DNA of 64,000 bases, taken from the NCBI GenBank assembly GCA_965227875.1, contig OZ245783.1, positions 4,588,001 through 4,652,000 on the forward strand, read 5' to 3'. This document shows, piece by piece, positions 43,202 through 52,474 of the stretch. Every line of letters starts with the position of its first letter. Position 1 is the first letter of the stretch. The stretch comes from G965227875 sp965227875. Lineage in GTDB: Bacteria; Pseudomonadota; Alphaproteobacteria; Rhizobiales; JAJFHC01. The translations under genes were made by a program, and so were the position numbers. The notes under the pieces are model-generated. The model had not been told where the DNA came from. It saw only the letters and a program-made list of their open reading frames with translations, and ran no database searches.

Positions 43202-45562
43202 ATGACCGCAAGCGACCTCCTCCGAACCGGACCGAAAAAACTCAATGCCACGATGTGGCCGGCATTGTCAAAGTCACTGACGCTGTTGGTCATGGCCATC
43301 GCCGTCATGGTGCTTGTCGACGGGCTGATCGGAGGTGACGATCTTCTCGTAAGGCTTCATCCCGAGTTTTCGGCGATGGTGCCGAGCACCTCCATTGCGC
43401 TGATTCTCGTATCCGTGGCGGTTCTCCTCGTACGGGGCGATGGCCAACCTTCCGGTCCCGCAATCGCGTTATCCGTGCTTGTCGGGATGATCGCCGCATT
43501 CCACGTCCTTCTCTTTCTCACCGGGAAAGCCAGTCCTGTGGACCGGTTTCTGAACCCGTCTCTCTCCGCTGAAGACGCCATGTCGATCTCGACATCTGCC
43601 AGTCTGCTTCTCGCGTCCTACTGTACGGTGAGCCTGGGTCGCCCCACCCTGTATTCACCGTTGACCTTCGGCGTGGCGGCGACGACGGGACTGGCGATCG
43701 CGTTCCTCGCGCTCGGCGTCTACGTTCTCGATGCGAGCGCTCTTCGGGGCGTATTCGTACTTTCCGCCATGTCCCTCCTGACGACGGTTTGTTTCATTCT
43801 CTTCTTCACCGCACTCCTCCTGCTGAGGCCTGAAGACAACTGGGTTGGCCTGCTGGTCGGCAACGGCCGCGGCTCGCTGGCCGCACGCAGGCTCTTCCCG
43901 GTCGTCGTTGTCGGCCCGTTCGTGCTTTGTGTCGTCGCTCTCGTCGCCACGGAACAGGCTTACCTGAACCCCGAAGCACGGCTGAGCCTGCTGGCGATCG
44001 TCATAACCGCGGTCGCCGGCGCGGGCGTTCTGAGAAATGCCGCACTCGAAAACGCAGCTGAAAAGTCGCAGATACTGGAAGAACAGCGCGTGCAGCACAT
44101 TCTCGACGGACTCGAAGCCGCCGTATTTGCAGTGGACGAAAACGGCGAGATCCGTTTTGCGAACAGCCATGCACGGGAACTGACTGCCCTTGCAGACACC
44201 CCTGCGGACTGGCTCGCCACGGCAGAGTTTCTCTCCCTCGACGACATGTCGCCGTTGCCGGAGTACACCCGTCCCCTGCCACTCGTGATGCGGGGCGACC
44301 ATATCAACGACTTCGCGTTCGGATATCGTGCCCCGGACGGGGCCGAAAAGGTTCTCCGTCTGTCGACCGGCCAGTACCAGGCACAGGAGGGCCAACTGGT
44401 GCGGACCTTGACGATCAACGACATTACCCACGAACACACGATACGCGAGCGGCTTGACCGGGCAGAACGACTGGATGCGCTTGGCCAGATGTCCGGCGGC
44501 ATCGCCCACGACATGGCGAACGTCCTCGGCGTTATCCGGCTGTCGTCCGATGTCGGACGCCTGAGCAGCGAAACCCGCCAGATGCATGCGCAATTCGACG
44601 CCATAGGCGCCGCCTGCATTCGCGGAACCGACCTCACGAACCGGATACTCACCTTTGCACGCCGCCAGCCCGGCGTCGCGAAGCCGGCCAATATCGGTGA
44701 TTTCGTGAGAGAGACGGTGGCCCTCGCAGAACGCACGATCCCGTCAAACATCAGCCTGACGACTGAATTGCCGAACGAGGAAACGATCGTCACATGCGAA
44801 ACCGGACAGCTGGAAAGCGCACTTCTCAACCTCATCTTCAATGCCAGGGACGCCATGACGGACGTCGATACGGCCGGGAAGATCCACGTGCGCGTAAGAC
44901 ACGAGAACGGCAAGGTGCTCCTCTCGGTGGAGGATGATGGTCCGGGCATGGCCGACGGCGTGTTGAGAAAGGCTGCCGAACCGTTTTTCACGACGCGGCA
45001 GACAAAGGGAGGCACCGGCCTCGGATTGGCCATGGTCGACGCCTTCGCCCAGCAGTCCGGAGGCGAGTTGCAGCTCACATCCACGATCGGAAAAGGCACG
45101 ACCGCCACGATCGAACTGCCCTTGTCGGACGCCTCCTCTCCGGCAACCCATGAAGAGCAGCACGCACGGATTCATGACCTGACGGGTGTACATGTCTTCG
45201 TGGTCGAAGACGACCAGCTCCACGGGGAGGCCTTGGCCGAGGCGTTGCAAAGCCTGGGCGCGAAGGTGTCCCAGGCGTCGACCGGAGACAGCGCTGTGGA
45301 GATGTTCAAGACCCTGGACGCCGTGGACGTTCTTGTGACCGACATACTCCTGCGCGGCACGATCAACGGATTTGCTGTCGCGAACGCGATCCGCGACATG
45401 GACGCGGACGTCCCCGTGATCTATCTCTCCGGCTACGCGAACCGCGAATCCCAGGTGCACCACCACACCCCGGGCCCGTTTCTGAAGAAGCCCGTGGGCA
45501 CCGCCCAGTTGTCGACGGAAATCTACCTGTCTCTCAACAGGTCCATACCGGACAGAACCTAG
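43202..45562 (+). CDS. Membrane-bound hybrid histidine kinase with receiver domain
   Basis: A 786-aa sensor. The first 280 residues hold about eight hydrophobic helices (for example LTLLVMAIAVMVLVDGLIGG). A PAS-like sensor follows (QHILDGLEAAVFAVDENGEIRFANSHAREL, about 300-420). The dimerisation helix is SGGIAHDMANVLGVI with phospho-acceptor His near 436, where the common FNNL is replaced by MANV. The ATPase domain shows NARDAM (N box), DDGPGM (G1) and GGTGLGLAM (G2). The C-terminal receiver carries Asp near 714 in VLVTDILLRG and Lys in FLKKPVG. No ribosome-binding site is obvious. Signal unknown. Confidence 0.88.
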   Translation: MTASDLLRTGPKKLNATMWPALSKSLTLLVMAIAVMVLVDGLIGGDDLLVRLHPEFSAMVPSTSIALILVSVAVLLVRGDGQPSGPAIALSVLVGMIAAFHVLLFLTGKASPVDRFLNPSLSAEDAMSISTSASLLLASYCTVSLGRPTLYSPLTFGVAATTGLAIAFLALGVYVLDASALRGVFVLSAMSLLTTVCFILFFTALLLLRPEDNWVGLLVGNGRGSLAARRLFPVVVVGPFVLCVVALVATEQAYLNPEARLSLLAIVITAVAGAGVLRNAALENAAEKSQILEEQRVQHILDGLEAAVFAVDENGEIRFANSHARELTALADTPADWLATAEFLSLDDMSPLPEYTRPLPLVMRGDHINDFAFGYRAPDGAEKVLRLSTGQYQAQEGQLVRTLTINDITHEHTIRERLDRAERLDALGQMSGGIAHDMANVLGVIRLSSDVGRLSSETRQMHAQFDAIGAACIRGTDLTNRILTFARRQPGVAKPANIGDFVRETVALAERTIPSNISLTTELPNEETIVTCETGQLESALLNLIFNARDAMTDVDTAGKIHVRVRHENGKVLLSVEDDGPGMADGVLRKAAEPFFTTRQTKGGTGLGLAMVDAFAQQSGGELQLTSTIGKGTTATIELPLSDASSPATHEEQHARIHDLTGVHVFVVEDDQLHGEALAEALQSLGAKVSQASTGDSAVEMFKTLDAVDVLVTDILLRGTINGFAVANAIRDMDADVPVIYLSGYANRESQVHHHTPGPFLKKPVGTAQLSTEIYLSLNRSIPDRT

Positions 45563-46476
45563 GCGGGTTTCGTGCGACCGATCACGCGGCGCACCAGTCG
45601 GCCGTCGAGAACGAGAAGCCCTGCACCGATGACGGCGGCACCGACGACATCCCGAACCGACAGTGTTTCCCCGAGAACCAGCACACCCAGCATGACCGCC
45701 GTCACGGGAACCAGCAGTGTGACGAGGCTCACGTTCGTGGGCCCTGCGCGGACCAGAACCGAGAAAAAGAGGAGATAGGCCAGGGCCGTGGAGAGTACCG
45801 CCAGCGCGGCGACCGACAGGAGGGTCTCGACACCCGGCATGGGCAGGTCCCAGGGCCGGTCGACAAGCAGCGCGACGGGAAACATAACGATCGAGGAAGA
45901 CACAAGCTGGCAAGTCGAGGACAGGAGCGGCCTGCTTCCGCCAAGCCGGCGCTTTCCCCACCACGCCGCGAGACCGTAGCTGGCCGCCGCGCCGATGCAG
46001 CACAACATCCCCGGAGCCGATTCGACGGTAAGGGACGTGCCGCCCCCGGCGATGACGACAACACCCGTAAAGCCGGTCACGACGCCCGCAAGGGTCCGAC
46101 CGCTCAAACGCTCGTCTCCCGCAACGGCAAGCACCACGACGGCAAAGAGTGGCGTCGTCGCATTCAGTATCGAGGCCAGTCCGCTCGGGATGAAGGTCTG
46201 TCCCGTGACGATCAGCGAAAACGGCAATGCGTTGTTCAGCATGCCCATGACAAAATAAGGCCGCCAGCCGTCAATGCTGCGTGGCAGGGCGTACCCCGAC
46301 AGCTTCGCGACGCCCAAGAGGATCGCGGCCGTGAGGACGACACGAAGGGCCACCACCGTGAGCGGCGGCAACTCGGCAAGCGCGACTTCGGCGAAGAAGA
46401 AGGAACCGCCCCACAGGACCGACAGGCTCAGCAACAGAAACCAGCCGGTACTGTCGAGAACGGGTGAATGGGTCAT
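45559..46476 (-). CDS. EamA/DMT-family transporter
   Basis: A 305-aa ten-helix transporter made of two EamA repeats: the first opens WFLLLSLSVLWGGSFFFAE and the second GMLCCIGAAASYGLAAWW. The drug/metabolite family exports amino acids, nucleosides or drugs, or imports sugars; substrate unassigned. It is the last gene of the 45.6-50.5 kb minus-strand series (85 bases after the methyltransferase). Its stop overlaps the convergent kinase gene by 4 bases. Confidence 0.9.
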   Translation of the reverse strand: MTHSPVLDSTGWFLLLSLSVLWGGSFFFAEVALAELPPLTVVALRVVLTAAILLGVAKLSGYALPRSIDGWRPYFVMGMLNNALPFSLIVTGQTFIPSGLASILNATTPLFAVVVLAVAGDERLSGRTLAGVVTGFTGVVVIAGGGTSLTVESAPGMLCCIGAAASYGLAAWWGKRRLGGSRPLLSSTCQLVSSSIVMFPVALLVDRPWDLPMPGVETLLSVAALAVLSTALAYLLFFSVLVRAGPTNVSLVTLLVPVTAVMLGVLVLGETLSVRDVVGAAVIGAGLLVLDGRLVRRVIGRTKPA

Positions 46477-46561
46477 GTCGAGTCTCCAGAATCAAGTCGA
46501 GGCGTTTTTGACCCGTCAGGCCTCGCTATTCCACCCGAATCCTGCTCGCGACAGATCCCGT

Positions 46562-47218
46562 TCAGGCGGTTGTCCTTCGACATACGACAATTTGCGAGAC
46601 CGCGCCTCCCGACATCAGGGTTTGCGAGCCCACCTGCTGCCAGCACGACGCATCCAGAAACTCGGCAATCGCAAGCGGCCGGCACCCGCCGACACGCCGC
46701 GGCGAAAGCGCGTGAACGGTCTTCCAGAAGGCGGAGACCATCTTCTCGCCCGCCGTTTTCCCCGTCGCGAGGCTTGCCAGACAGATCAGCCCGCCGGGGG
46801 TGAGCGCCCTGTGAACGTCATCGATCAGGGCCGCGATTGCCGGTTTCGGCAGGAGATCGAGGACGTAGTTCACAAAGAACCGGTCGAAGGCACCATCCCT
46901 GCACGGGATGTGCGCGGATCCGTCGGTGCGGACCACCAGCACGCGGCCCTCGAACGACGAGAGGCGGTTTGCCGCGATCGTGGCCATGGTCGAACTCGAA
47001 TCGAATCCGACATAGGTCGCATCCGTCCCCAGACGCGTCTCGAGGATGGCACGCGCGAAGTGGCCGGTGCCGCACCCGAATTCACCCACCGACCGCGCGT
47101 GTTCGAGTTCCGAACCCTCGGCGAGACGGCGGAGCGGTTCGGCTTCATAGCGCAGTTCCCGGTCCTGGCGGATCCCCAGCCGGTCATAGTGGCGCCTCGC
47201 TTCTTCGGCACTCAACAC
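46562..47218 (-). CDS. SAM-dependent class I methyltransferase
   Basis: A 218-aa enzyme. The SAM loop is GEFGCGTGHFARAILE, followed by YVGFDSSSTMATIAA (motif II), FDRFFVNYVLDLLPK (motif III) and LTPGGLICLASL. This resembles the UbiE/Coq5-like 'arsM-type' families of small-molecule methyltransferases. The reading frame extends to 47329 but would overlap malic enzyme; a GTG at 47216-47218 with GGGAAG upstream gives KVLSAEEARRHYDRLG as start, which I prefer. Substrate unknown. Confidence 0.75.
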   Translation of the reverse strand: MLSAEEARRHYDRLGIRQDRELRYEAEPLRRLAEGSELEHARSVGEFGCGTGHFARAILETRLGTDATYVGFDSSSTMATIAANRLSSFEGRVLVVRTDGSAHIPCRDGAFDRFFVNYVLDLLPKPAIAALIDDVHRALTPGGLICLASLATGKTAGEKMVSAFWKTVHALSPRRVGGCRPLAIAEFLDASCWQQVGSQTLMSGGAVSQIVVCRRTTA

Positions 47219-47264
47219 TTTCTGCGTCTTCCCTGCGGGCAGCCTTGCGGCAAGTGGACTCCCA

Positions 47265-48932
47265 TCAGAAGTGCCGGTATTGCGGCACCCACATGTTCTT
47301 GTCGACCATGGCCGCGACGGCACCGGCATCGGTGACGTCGCACAGGCTCTGCTCGACCGCCATCTCGCCGACCGCCACGGCGATATCCCGGCTGAGTTGA
47401 CGTATCTCGGTGAGGGGCGGCAGAAGCGGCGACCCGAAGGACTTGTCCTTTTGCGCCGCCCGGCCGATCACGTAAGCCGCCGCCATGAACATCTCGTCGC
47501 TGACCTTGCGTGCTCGCACGGTTCTTACCCCGAGACCCATCCCGGGAAACACGTAGGAGTTGTTGCACTGGGCAATATGAAAAATCGTGTTGTCGTGTTC
47601 GATCGCGTCGAAAGGACTCCCCGTGGCCACCAGCGCCCGGCCTTCGCTCCACCGGATCACGTCGCCGGGCGTCGCTTCCGCGCGCTTCGTGGGGTTGGAG
47701 AGCGGGAGGATGATCGGCCGGCGGTTGATCTCCGCCATTGCCGTCACGACCTTCTCGTTGAAAAGGCCTCCCTGCCCCGACACGCCGATGAGCACGCCGG
47801 GCCGAACGTTCCTGATCGTGTCGAGAAGATCGAACTTCACGTCGGAAGAGTTTTGCCAGTTTGACAACTCACCGTTCGTGCGCATGAACTGGCGCTGCTG
47901 CGCTGTCATCTCGAGAATGCCTTCGCGGATGAGACCGAAACGGTCGACCACGAAGAACCGTGACAGCGCCTCTTCGCGCGAAAGCCCCTCCATCATCAGC
48001 CCGCGGACAAGCTGTTCCGCGATCCCGCATCCAGCCGACCCGCCGCCCGCGATGACGAAGGTCTGGTCGGCGAACCGTGTGCCGGCGGATTCCACGCCTG
48101 CCAGCACCGTCCCCATGGCGACTGCAGCCGTTCCCTGGATGTCGTCGTTGAAGCAGCACATCTGGTCGCGGTACTTCTCCAGGAGCACATGGGCATGGCT
48201 CCTGCCGAAATCCTCGAACTGAACCAGCGCATCGGGATAGGCCTTCCTGATCCCCTGCATGATCTGGTCGACGAACTCGTAGTAGGCGTCGCCGGTGACC
48301 CGACGCTCCGCCCAACCGATGTAGAACGGATCGTCCAGCAGTTCCTGGTTGTTGGTCCCCACGTCGATGAGGATCGGCAGGCACACGTTGGGGTCGATCC
48401 CGCCGCTTGCCGTATAAAGCGCAAGCTTTCCGATGGGAATGCCCATGCCGCCCGCCCCCTGGTCGCCGATGCCGAGGATGGCCTCGCTGTCGGTCACCAC
48501 AATGACCTCGACCTTGTCGGGCGTCGCGTTGGCGAGGATTTCATCGACATGTTCGCGTTCGGGATAGGCGATGAACAGCCCGCGCGGCTTGCGGTAGATC
48601 TCGGAGAATCTCTGGCACGCCTCGCCCACGGTGGGCGTGTAGATGATTGGCGTCATTTCCGCCGGATAATCCATGATCAACCGGTAGAACAACGTTTCGT
48701 TCGCGTCCTGCAACTGACGCAGGTAGATGTGCCGCTCGATGTCGGACTCCTTGGCCCGATAGGCGCGGTAGGCGCGTCTGACCTGCTGGTTGAGTGTTTC
48801 CTGGTGCGGCGGAAGCAGACCGAGCAATCCGTGCCGCCGGCGCTCCTCCCACGTAAAGGCGGTGCCCTTGTTGTACTGGGGCAGTTCCAGCAACTGCTGG
48901 CCTCTCGGAAGCGGCTTGTTCGCGTTATTCAT
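47265..48932 (-). CDS. NAD-type malic enzyme
   Basis: A 555-aa enzyme that decarboxylates malate to pyruvate. Early features are LLPPHQETLNQQVRRAY and the tyrosine YPAEMTPIIYTPTVGEACQ; the catalytic lysine is in GIPIGKLALY. The dinucleotide fold is VIAGGGSAGCGIAEQL. The presence of FVIAGGGSAGCG and the length match the SfcA/MaeA family, which uses NAD; cofactor preference is inferred. It lies 42 bases after the UxaA-type lyase and may turn over its pyruvate or malate pool. Confidence 0.92.
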   Translation of the reverse strand: MNNANKPLPRGQQLLELPQYNKGTAFTWEERRRHGLLGLLPPHQETLNQQVRRAYRAYRAKESDIERHIYLRQLQDANETLFYRLIMDYPAEMTPIIYTPTVGEACQRFSEIYRKPRGLFIAYPEREHVDEILANATPDKVEVIVVTDSEAILGIGDQGAGGMGIPIGKLALYTASGGIDPNVCLPILIDVGTNNQELLDDPFYIGWAERRVTGDAYYEFVDQIMQGIRKAYPDALVQFEDFGRSHAHVLLEKYRDQMCCFNDDIQGTAAVAMGTVLAGVESAGTRFADQTFVIAGGGSAGCGIAEQLVRGLMMEGLSREEALSRFFVVDRFGLIREGILEMTAQQRQFMRTNGELSNWQNSSDVKFDLLDTIRNVRPGVLIGVSGQGGLFNEKVVTAMAEINRRPIILPLSNPTKRAEATPGDVIRWSEGRALVATGSPFDAIEHDNTIFHIAQCNNSYVFPGMGLGVRTVRARKVSDEMFMAAAYVIGRAAQKDKSFGSPLLPPLTEIRQLSRDIAVAVGEMAVEQSLCDVTDAGAVAAMVDKNMWVPQYRHF

Positions 48933-48974
48933 CCTGGTTCCGTTCTTCTGGGTTCCCGCAGAACCGCTTCAGTC

Positions 48975-50174
48975 TCAGAACGCCGGCAGGCATGACGGCC
49001 CCGCCGGCTCGAAACTCTTGTAGGTCAGTATGAACTCCTGGTGTCCCAGGTCTTCAGACCGTGTTCTTGCCCCGCAGGCCAGGCCGAGCAGCTTGTCCCG
49101 GATCTCGCCCCCGACTTCGTCCAGCGTCGCGTCTCCCCGCAGGATGCGTCCCGCATTGACATCCATGTCGTCCGCCAGCCGGTCATAGGTTTCGGGATTC
49201 GCACAGACCTTCACGACCGGAGAGATCGCTGAGCCGACCACAGATCCGCGGCCGGTGACGAATATGATCGCATGGCAGCCGCAGGCGATCAGTTCGGCGA
49301 TCTCGGCATTGTCGTTGATGTTCGGAAAACCGTACCGCACCTCGCCGTCCGGGACCACGTCAAGCACGTAGAGCCCTCCGCCGGGCGGGCGGTCTCCCGG
49401 CTTGAGGAGACCGGAGATCGGCGAATTGCCCGACTTCGCATAGGCCCCCATGGATTTTTCCTCGATCGTCGTCAACCCGCCGGCCGCGTTTCCCGCAGCG
49501 AAAGACCCCAGCCCTAGGGTGTCGTAATAGGCGGCCGCCTTCTCCACCGAAGCGACGAGTTCCGAAGCGAGCTCAGGCGTCACCGCCCGCTCGGCCATGA
49601 TGTGTTCACATCCTATCAGTTCGCCGGTCTCCTCGAATATGCACGCGGCACCGTTTTCGATCAGCATGTCGAAAGCCCGGCCGGCCGCAGGATTTCCGGT
49701 GATTCCCGAGGTACCGTCGGAGCCGCCGCAGATCGTACCGATCACGAGATCGGAGAGCTCCATAGCCACCGTTTCTTCCCGGTCGAGTTCCGCGCGTCTG
49801 GCGGCGACCCATGAGCGGCCTTCTTCTATCGACGCACGCGTGCCCCCTGTCTCCTGGATCACCAGCGTCTGCACCGCCCGCCCCTGTACCTGGATTTCGT
49901 GCTCGAGCCGCGTCCTGTTGAACGACTCGCACCCGAGCGAGACGAGAAGCACGGCGCCGACATTGGGATGGGTACACAACTCCCGCATCATGGATTGTGC
50001 GTAGTCATTGGGATAACAGCCCGGGAAACCGATAAGGTGCACGCCCTCGTCCCGCAGCGGCCCGGCGATCTCCCGCGCGACGTGGTGCGCGCATTCGACG
50101 AGATAGGCGACCAGCACGTAGTTCCGGATGCCCTTGCGACCATCCGTCCTCGGGTAACCGCGCAAACCGTTCAT
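48975..50174 (-). CDS. UxaA-family lyase, large (catalytic) subunit
   Basis: A 399-aa protein of the altronate/galactarate dehydratase/sulfolactate lyase family. It begins LRGYPRTDGRKGIRNYVLV. Hallmarks are IGFPGCYPNDYAQ, LVSLGCESFNR, ICGGSDGTSGITGNPAAG, CGCHAIIFVTGRGSVVG and the late CGARTRSED; conserved Cys residues may coordinate iron. Candidates are UxaA (altronate), GarD (galactarate) and SuyB ((R)-sulfolactate sulfo-lyase); I cannot choose. The ATG at 50172-50174 overlaps the small-subunit stop by four bases, so they are translated as a pair. Confidence 0.88.
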   Translation of the reverse strand: MNGLRGYPRTDGRKGIRNYVLVAYLVECAHHVAREIAGPLRDEGVHLIGFPGCYPNDYAQSMMRELCTHPNVGAVLLVSLGCESFNRTRLEHEIQVQGRAVQTLVIQETGGTRASIEEGRSWVAARRAELDREETVAMELSDLVIGTICGGSDGTSGITGNPAAGRAFDMLIENGAACIFEETGELIGCEHIMAERAVTPELASELVASVEKAAAYYDTLGLGSFAAGNAAGGLTTIEEKSMGAYAKSGNSPISGLLKPGDRPPGGGLYVLDVVPDGEVRYGFPNINDNAEIAELIACGCHAIIFVTGRGSVVGSAISPVVKVCANPETYDRLADDMDVNAGRILRGDATLDEVGGEIRDKLLGLACGARTRSEDLGHQEFILTYKSFEPAGPSCLPAF

Positions 50175-50500
50175 GATCGCTTCTCCGCGGTGGTTCCGTC
50201 CGGACGGATGCTCGGCGTGTAGTCGCTCTTCACGTTGTGCAGGTGAACATGTTCGCCCGGTGCGATCGCTGCCGTGGCGGTCCCGATCCGGACACCGTAC
50301 TTGATGATGCCGTCGCCCGGACGTATCCCGCGTCGCGCAATCTTCTGGGCGATCGGCAGGTCCGCCAGCGCCTCGACGGCATCGCCGTCGATCTCGAGCA
50401 CCTGTCCGCGACGCAACGGCCGGCCCGTGACCAGGACATTGTCCCGTTCGTCCAGCAACAGCACGGCGCCGGTCCGCGAACCGTTTGCACCTTCCTTCAC
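50171..50500 (-). CDS. UxaA-family lyase, small SAF-domain subunit
   Basis: A 109-aa SAF-domain protein. Hallmarks are IAQKIARRGIRPGDGIIKYG and IAPGEHVHLHNVKSDY, which in one-piece altronate dehydratases form the N-terminal region. Here they are a separate small subunit, as in SuyA or other split UxaA enzymes. Start is the GTG at 50498-50500 with a perfect AGGAGG about 5 bases upstream; an ATG start further upstream is less well supported. Coupled to the large subunit by ATGA. Confidence 0.85.
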   Translation of the reverse strand: MKEGANGSRTGAVLLLDERDNVLVTGRPLRRGQVLEIDGDAVEALADLPIAQKIARRGIRPGDGIIKYGVRIGTATAAIAPGEHVHLHNVKSDYTPSIRPDGTTAEKRS

Positions 50501-50708
50501 GCGCCCTCCTCGGCTTCGTTTTTCCCGATGATCGCCAACTGCCCGCAAAAACGCAATGCTCACCATTAGGGCCACATGACGACACCGTTCGGGAAAAAGA
50601 ACTCCCGCTTGAACCGCCCGGTCAGCACGGTTAGGTTCGCTTTCCCTTTTCCGCTTCGCGACGACCATCGCAAGACGGATGTAAATTTCCTGTCGGAGAA
50701 TACGCCCC

Positions 50709-51710
50709 ATGACCATCCGCAACGGACTGCTGGACACCATCGGCAACACGCCGCTGATCAAGCTCAGGAAAGCGTCCGAGGAGACCGGCTGCACGATACT
50801 GGGAAAGGCCGAGTTCATGAATCCCGGCCAGTCGGTGAAGGACCGGGCTGCCCTTTTCATCGTGCGCGATGCCGTCAATCGCGGTGATTTGAAACCGGGA
50901 GGCACGATCGTGGAGGGAACGGCCGGAAACACCGGGATCGGCCTGACGCTTGTCGGCAATGCCATGGGATTCCGGACCGTAATCGTCATTCCCGAGACGC
51001 AGTCCGTGGAGAAGAAGGACACCATCAGGCTCATGGGCGCGGAACTTATCGAGGTTCCCGCGGTGCCCTACAAGAACCCGGACAACTATGTCCGTTATTC
51101 CGGACGGCTCGCGGAAGAGCTCAATGCAAAGGGAGAGAACGGCGCAATCTGGGCCAACCAGTTCGACAACGTCGCCAATCGCCAGGCACACATCGAGACG
51201 ACGGCACCGGAAATCTGGGAACAGACTGACGGCAAGGTCGACGGTTTCACCTGCGCCATCGGGTCCGGCGGAACGATCGCCGGCGTCGCCGAAGGACTCA
51301 AGTCCCGCAATCCCGACATTCGTATCGCGCTTTCCGACCCCATGGGATCGGCCCTCTACCACTATTACAAGCACGGAGAACTAAAGGCCGAAGGTTCGTC
51401 GATCACCGAGGGGATCGGCCAGGGTCGGATCACGGAGAACCTTGTCGACGCCAGGATCGACGACGCTTTCCAGATCCCCGATGACGAAGCCCTGACAGTG
51501 GTCTACGACCTGTTGCAGCACGAGGGGCTGTGCCTCGGGGGGTCGAGCGGCATCAATGTCGCCGGGGCGATCCGACTGGCGCGGGATCTCGGCCCGGGAC
51601 ATACGATCGTAACCGTGCTCTGCGACTACGGAACGCGATACCAGAGCAAAATGTTCAATCCCGAATTCCTCAGGGAGAAGAACCTCCCCGTACCGGCGTG
51701 GCTGGACTAG
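50709..51710 (+). CDS. cysK: Cysteine synthase A (O-acetylserine sulfhydrylase)
   Basis: A 333-aa PLP enzyme that makes cysteine from O-acetylserine and sulfide. IGNTPLIKLR starts the fold; the PLP lysine is K44 in NPGQSVKDRAA; TAGNTGIGL and the GSGGTIAGV loop bind cofactor phosphate; LGGSSGINV is the late conserved Ser segment. GGAG lies before the ATG. Divergent from the lyase operon and followed by the tRNA-editing gene at 25 bases. Confidence 0.93.
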   Translation: MTIRNGLLDTIGNTPLIKLRKASEETGCTILGKAEFMNPGQSVKDRAALFIVRDAVNRGDLKPGGTIVEGTAGNTGIGLTLVGNAMGFRTVIVIPETQSVEKKDTIRLMGAELIEVPAVPYKNPDNYVRYSGRLAEELNAKGENGAIWANQFDNVANRQAHIETTAPEIWEQTDGKVDGFTCAIGSGGTIAGVAEGLKSRNPDIRIALSDPMGSALYHYYKHGELKAEGSSITEGIGQGRITENLVDARIDDAFQIPDDEALTVVYDLLQHEGLCLGGSSGINVAGAIRLARDLGPGHTIVTVLCDYGTRYQSKMFNPEFLREKNLPVPAWLD

Positions 51711-51735
51711 AGAATCGCAGGGAGGAGACAAGCGA

Positions 51736-52446
51736 ATGACAGAGTTTCTGTTCCGGGACGACGCCTATCTGCGCGAATGCGAAGCACGGATCATCGGCGT
51801 CAATGAGCGTGGCGGCATCCTTTTTGACCGCACGATATTCTACCCGACCGGTGGCGGTCAGCCGGGCGACAGCGGCACGATCGAAATCGAGGGTGTCGGT
51901 GAAGTCGAGATCGCAACGACGGTCTATGGCGAGGACAAGACCGAAATCGTGCACGTGCCGGCCGAACCCGTCTCGATCCCCGGCGATGCGGCGGTGCTGT
52001 GCAGGCTGGACTGGAACAAGCGCTATGCGCATATGCGGGTCCACACGGGGCTCCATCTGCTTTCCGCAGTGCTCGAGTTTCCCGTGACGGGCGGCCAGAT
52101 CGGCGAGGGCAAGGGCCGGCTGGACTTCGACATCCCCGACGCGAACCTCGACAAGGAGGAAATCGCCGAGGGTGTGAATCGCATGATCGCGGGCGATCAC
52201 CCCGTGTCGGAAAGCTGGATTACCGACGAGGAACTGCTCGCCCAGCCGGACCTGGTGAAGACCATGTCCGTCAAACCGCCCATGGGGTCGGGCCGGGTTC
52301 GGCTCATCGAGATCGATCAGTGCGACCTGCAGCCCTGCGGCGGAACTCATGTTGCCTCGACGGCCGAAATCGGCGAGATATCCATTCCGAAGATCGAGAA
52401 GAAGGGCAGCAAGAACCGCCGCGTCCGGCTGGCGCTTGTGATCTGA
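51736..52446 (+). CDS. AlaX-type alanyl-tRNA editing protein
   Basis: A 236-aa free-standing editing enzyme that hydrolyses mischarged Ser-tRNA-Ala or Gly-tRNA-Ala. Domain order matches AlaX-M: N-terminal glycine-rich FYPTGGGQPGDSG, zinc motif His103-x3-His107 in VHTGLHLLSAVL, and Cys201 and His205 in CGGTHVASTAEIG. It has no synthetase domain. GGAGG precedes the start. It lies between cysK and sseA with gaps of 25 and 28 bases, an operon. Confidence 0.92.
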   Translation: MTEFLFRDDAYLRECEARIIGVNERGGILFDRTIFYPTGGGQPGDSGTIEIEGVGEVEIATTVYGEDKTEIVHVPAEPVSIPGDAAVLCRLDWNKRYAHMRVHTGLHLLSAVLEFPVTGGQIGEGKGRLDFDIPDANLDKEEIAEGVNRMIAGDHPVSESWITDEELLAQPDLVKTMSVKPPMGSGRVRLIEIDQCDLQPCGGTHVASTAEIGEISIPKIEKKGSKNRRVRLALVI

Positions 52447-52474
52447 ACTCCGTTCCCTGTGCCTGGGAGGCCAC

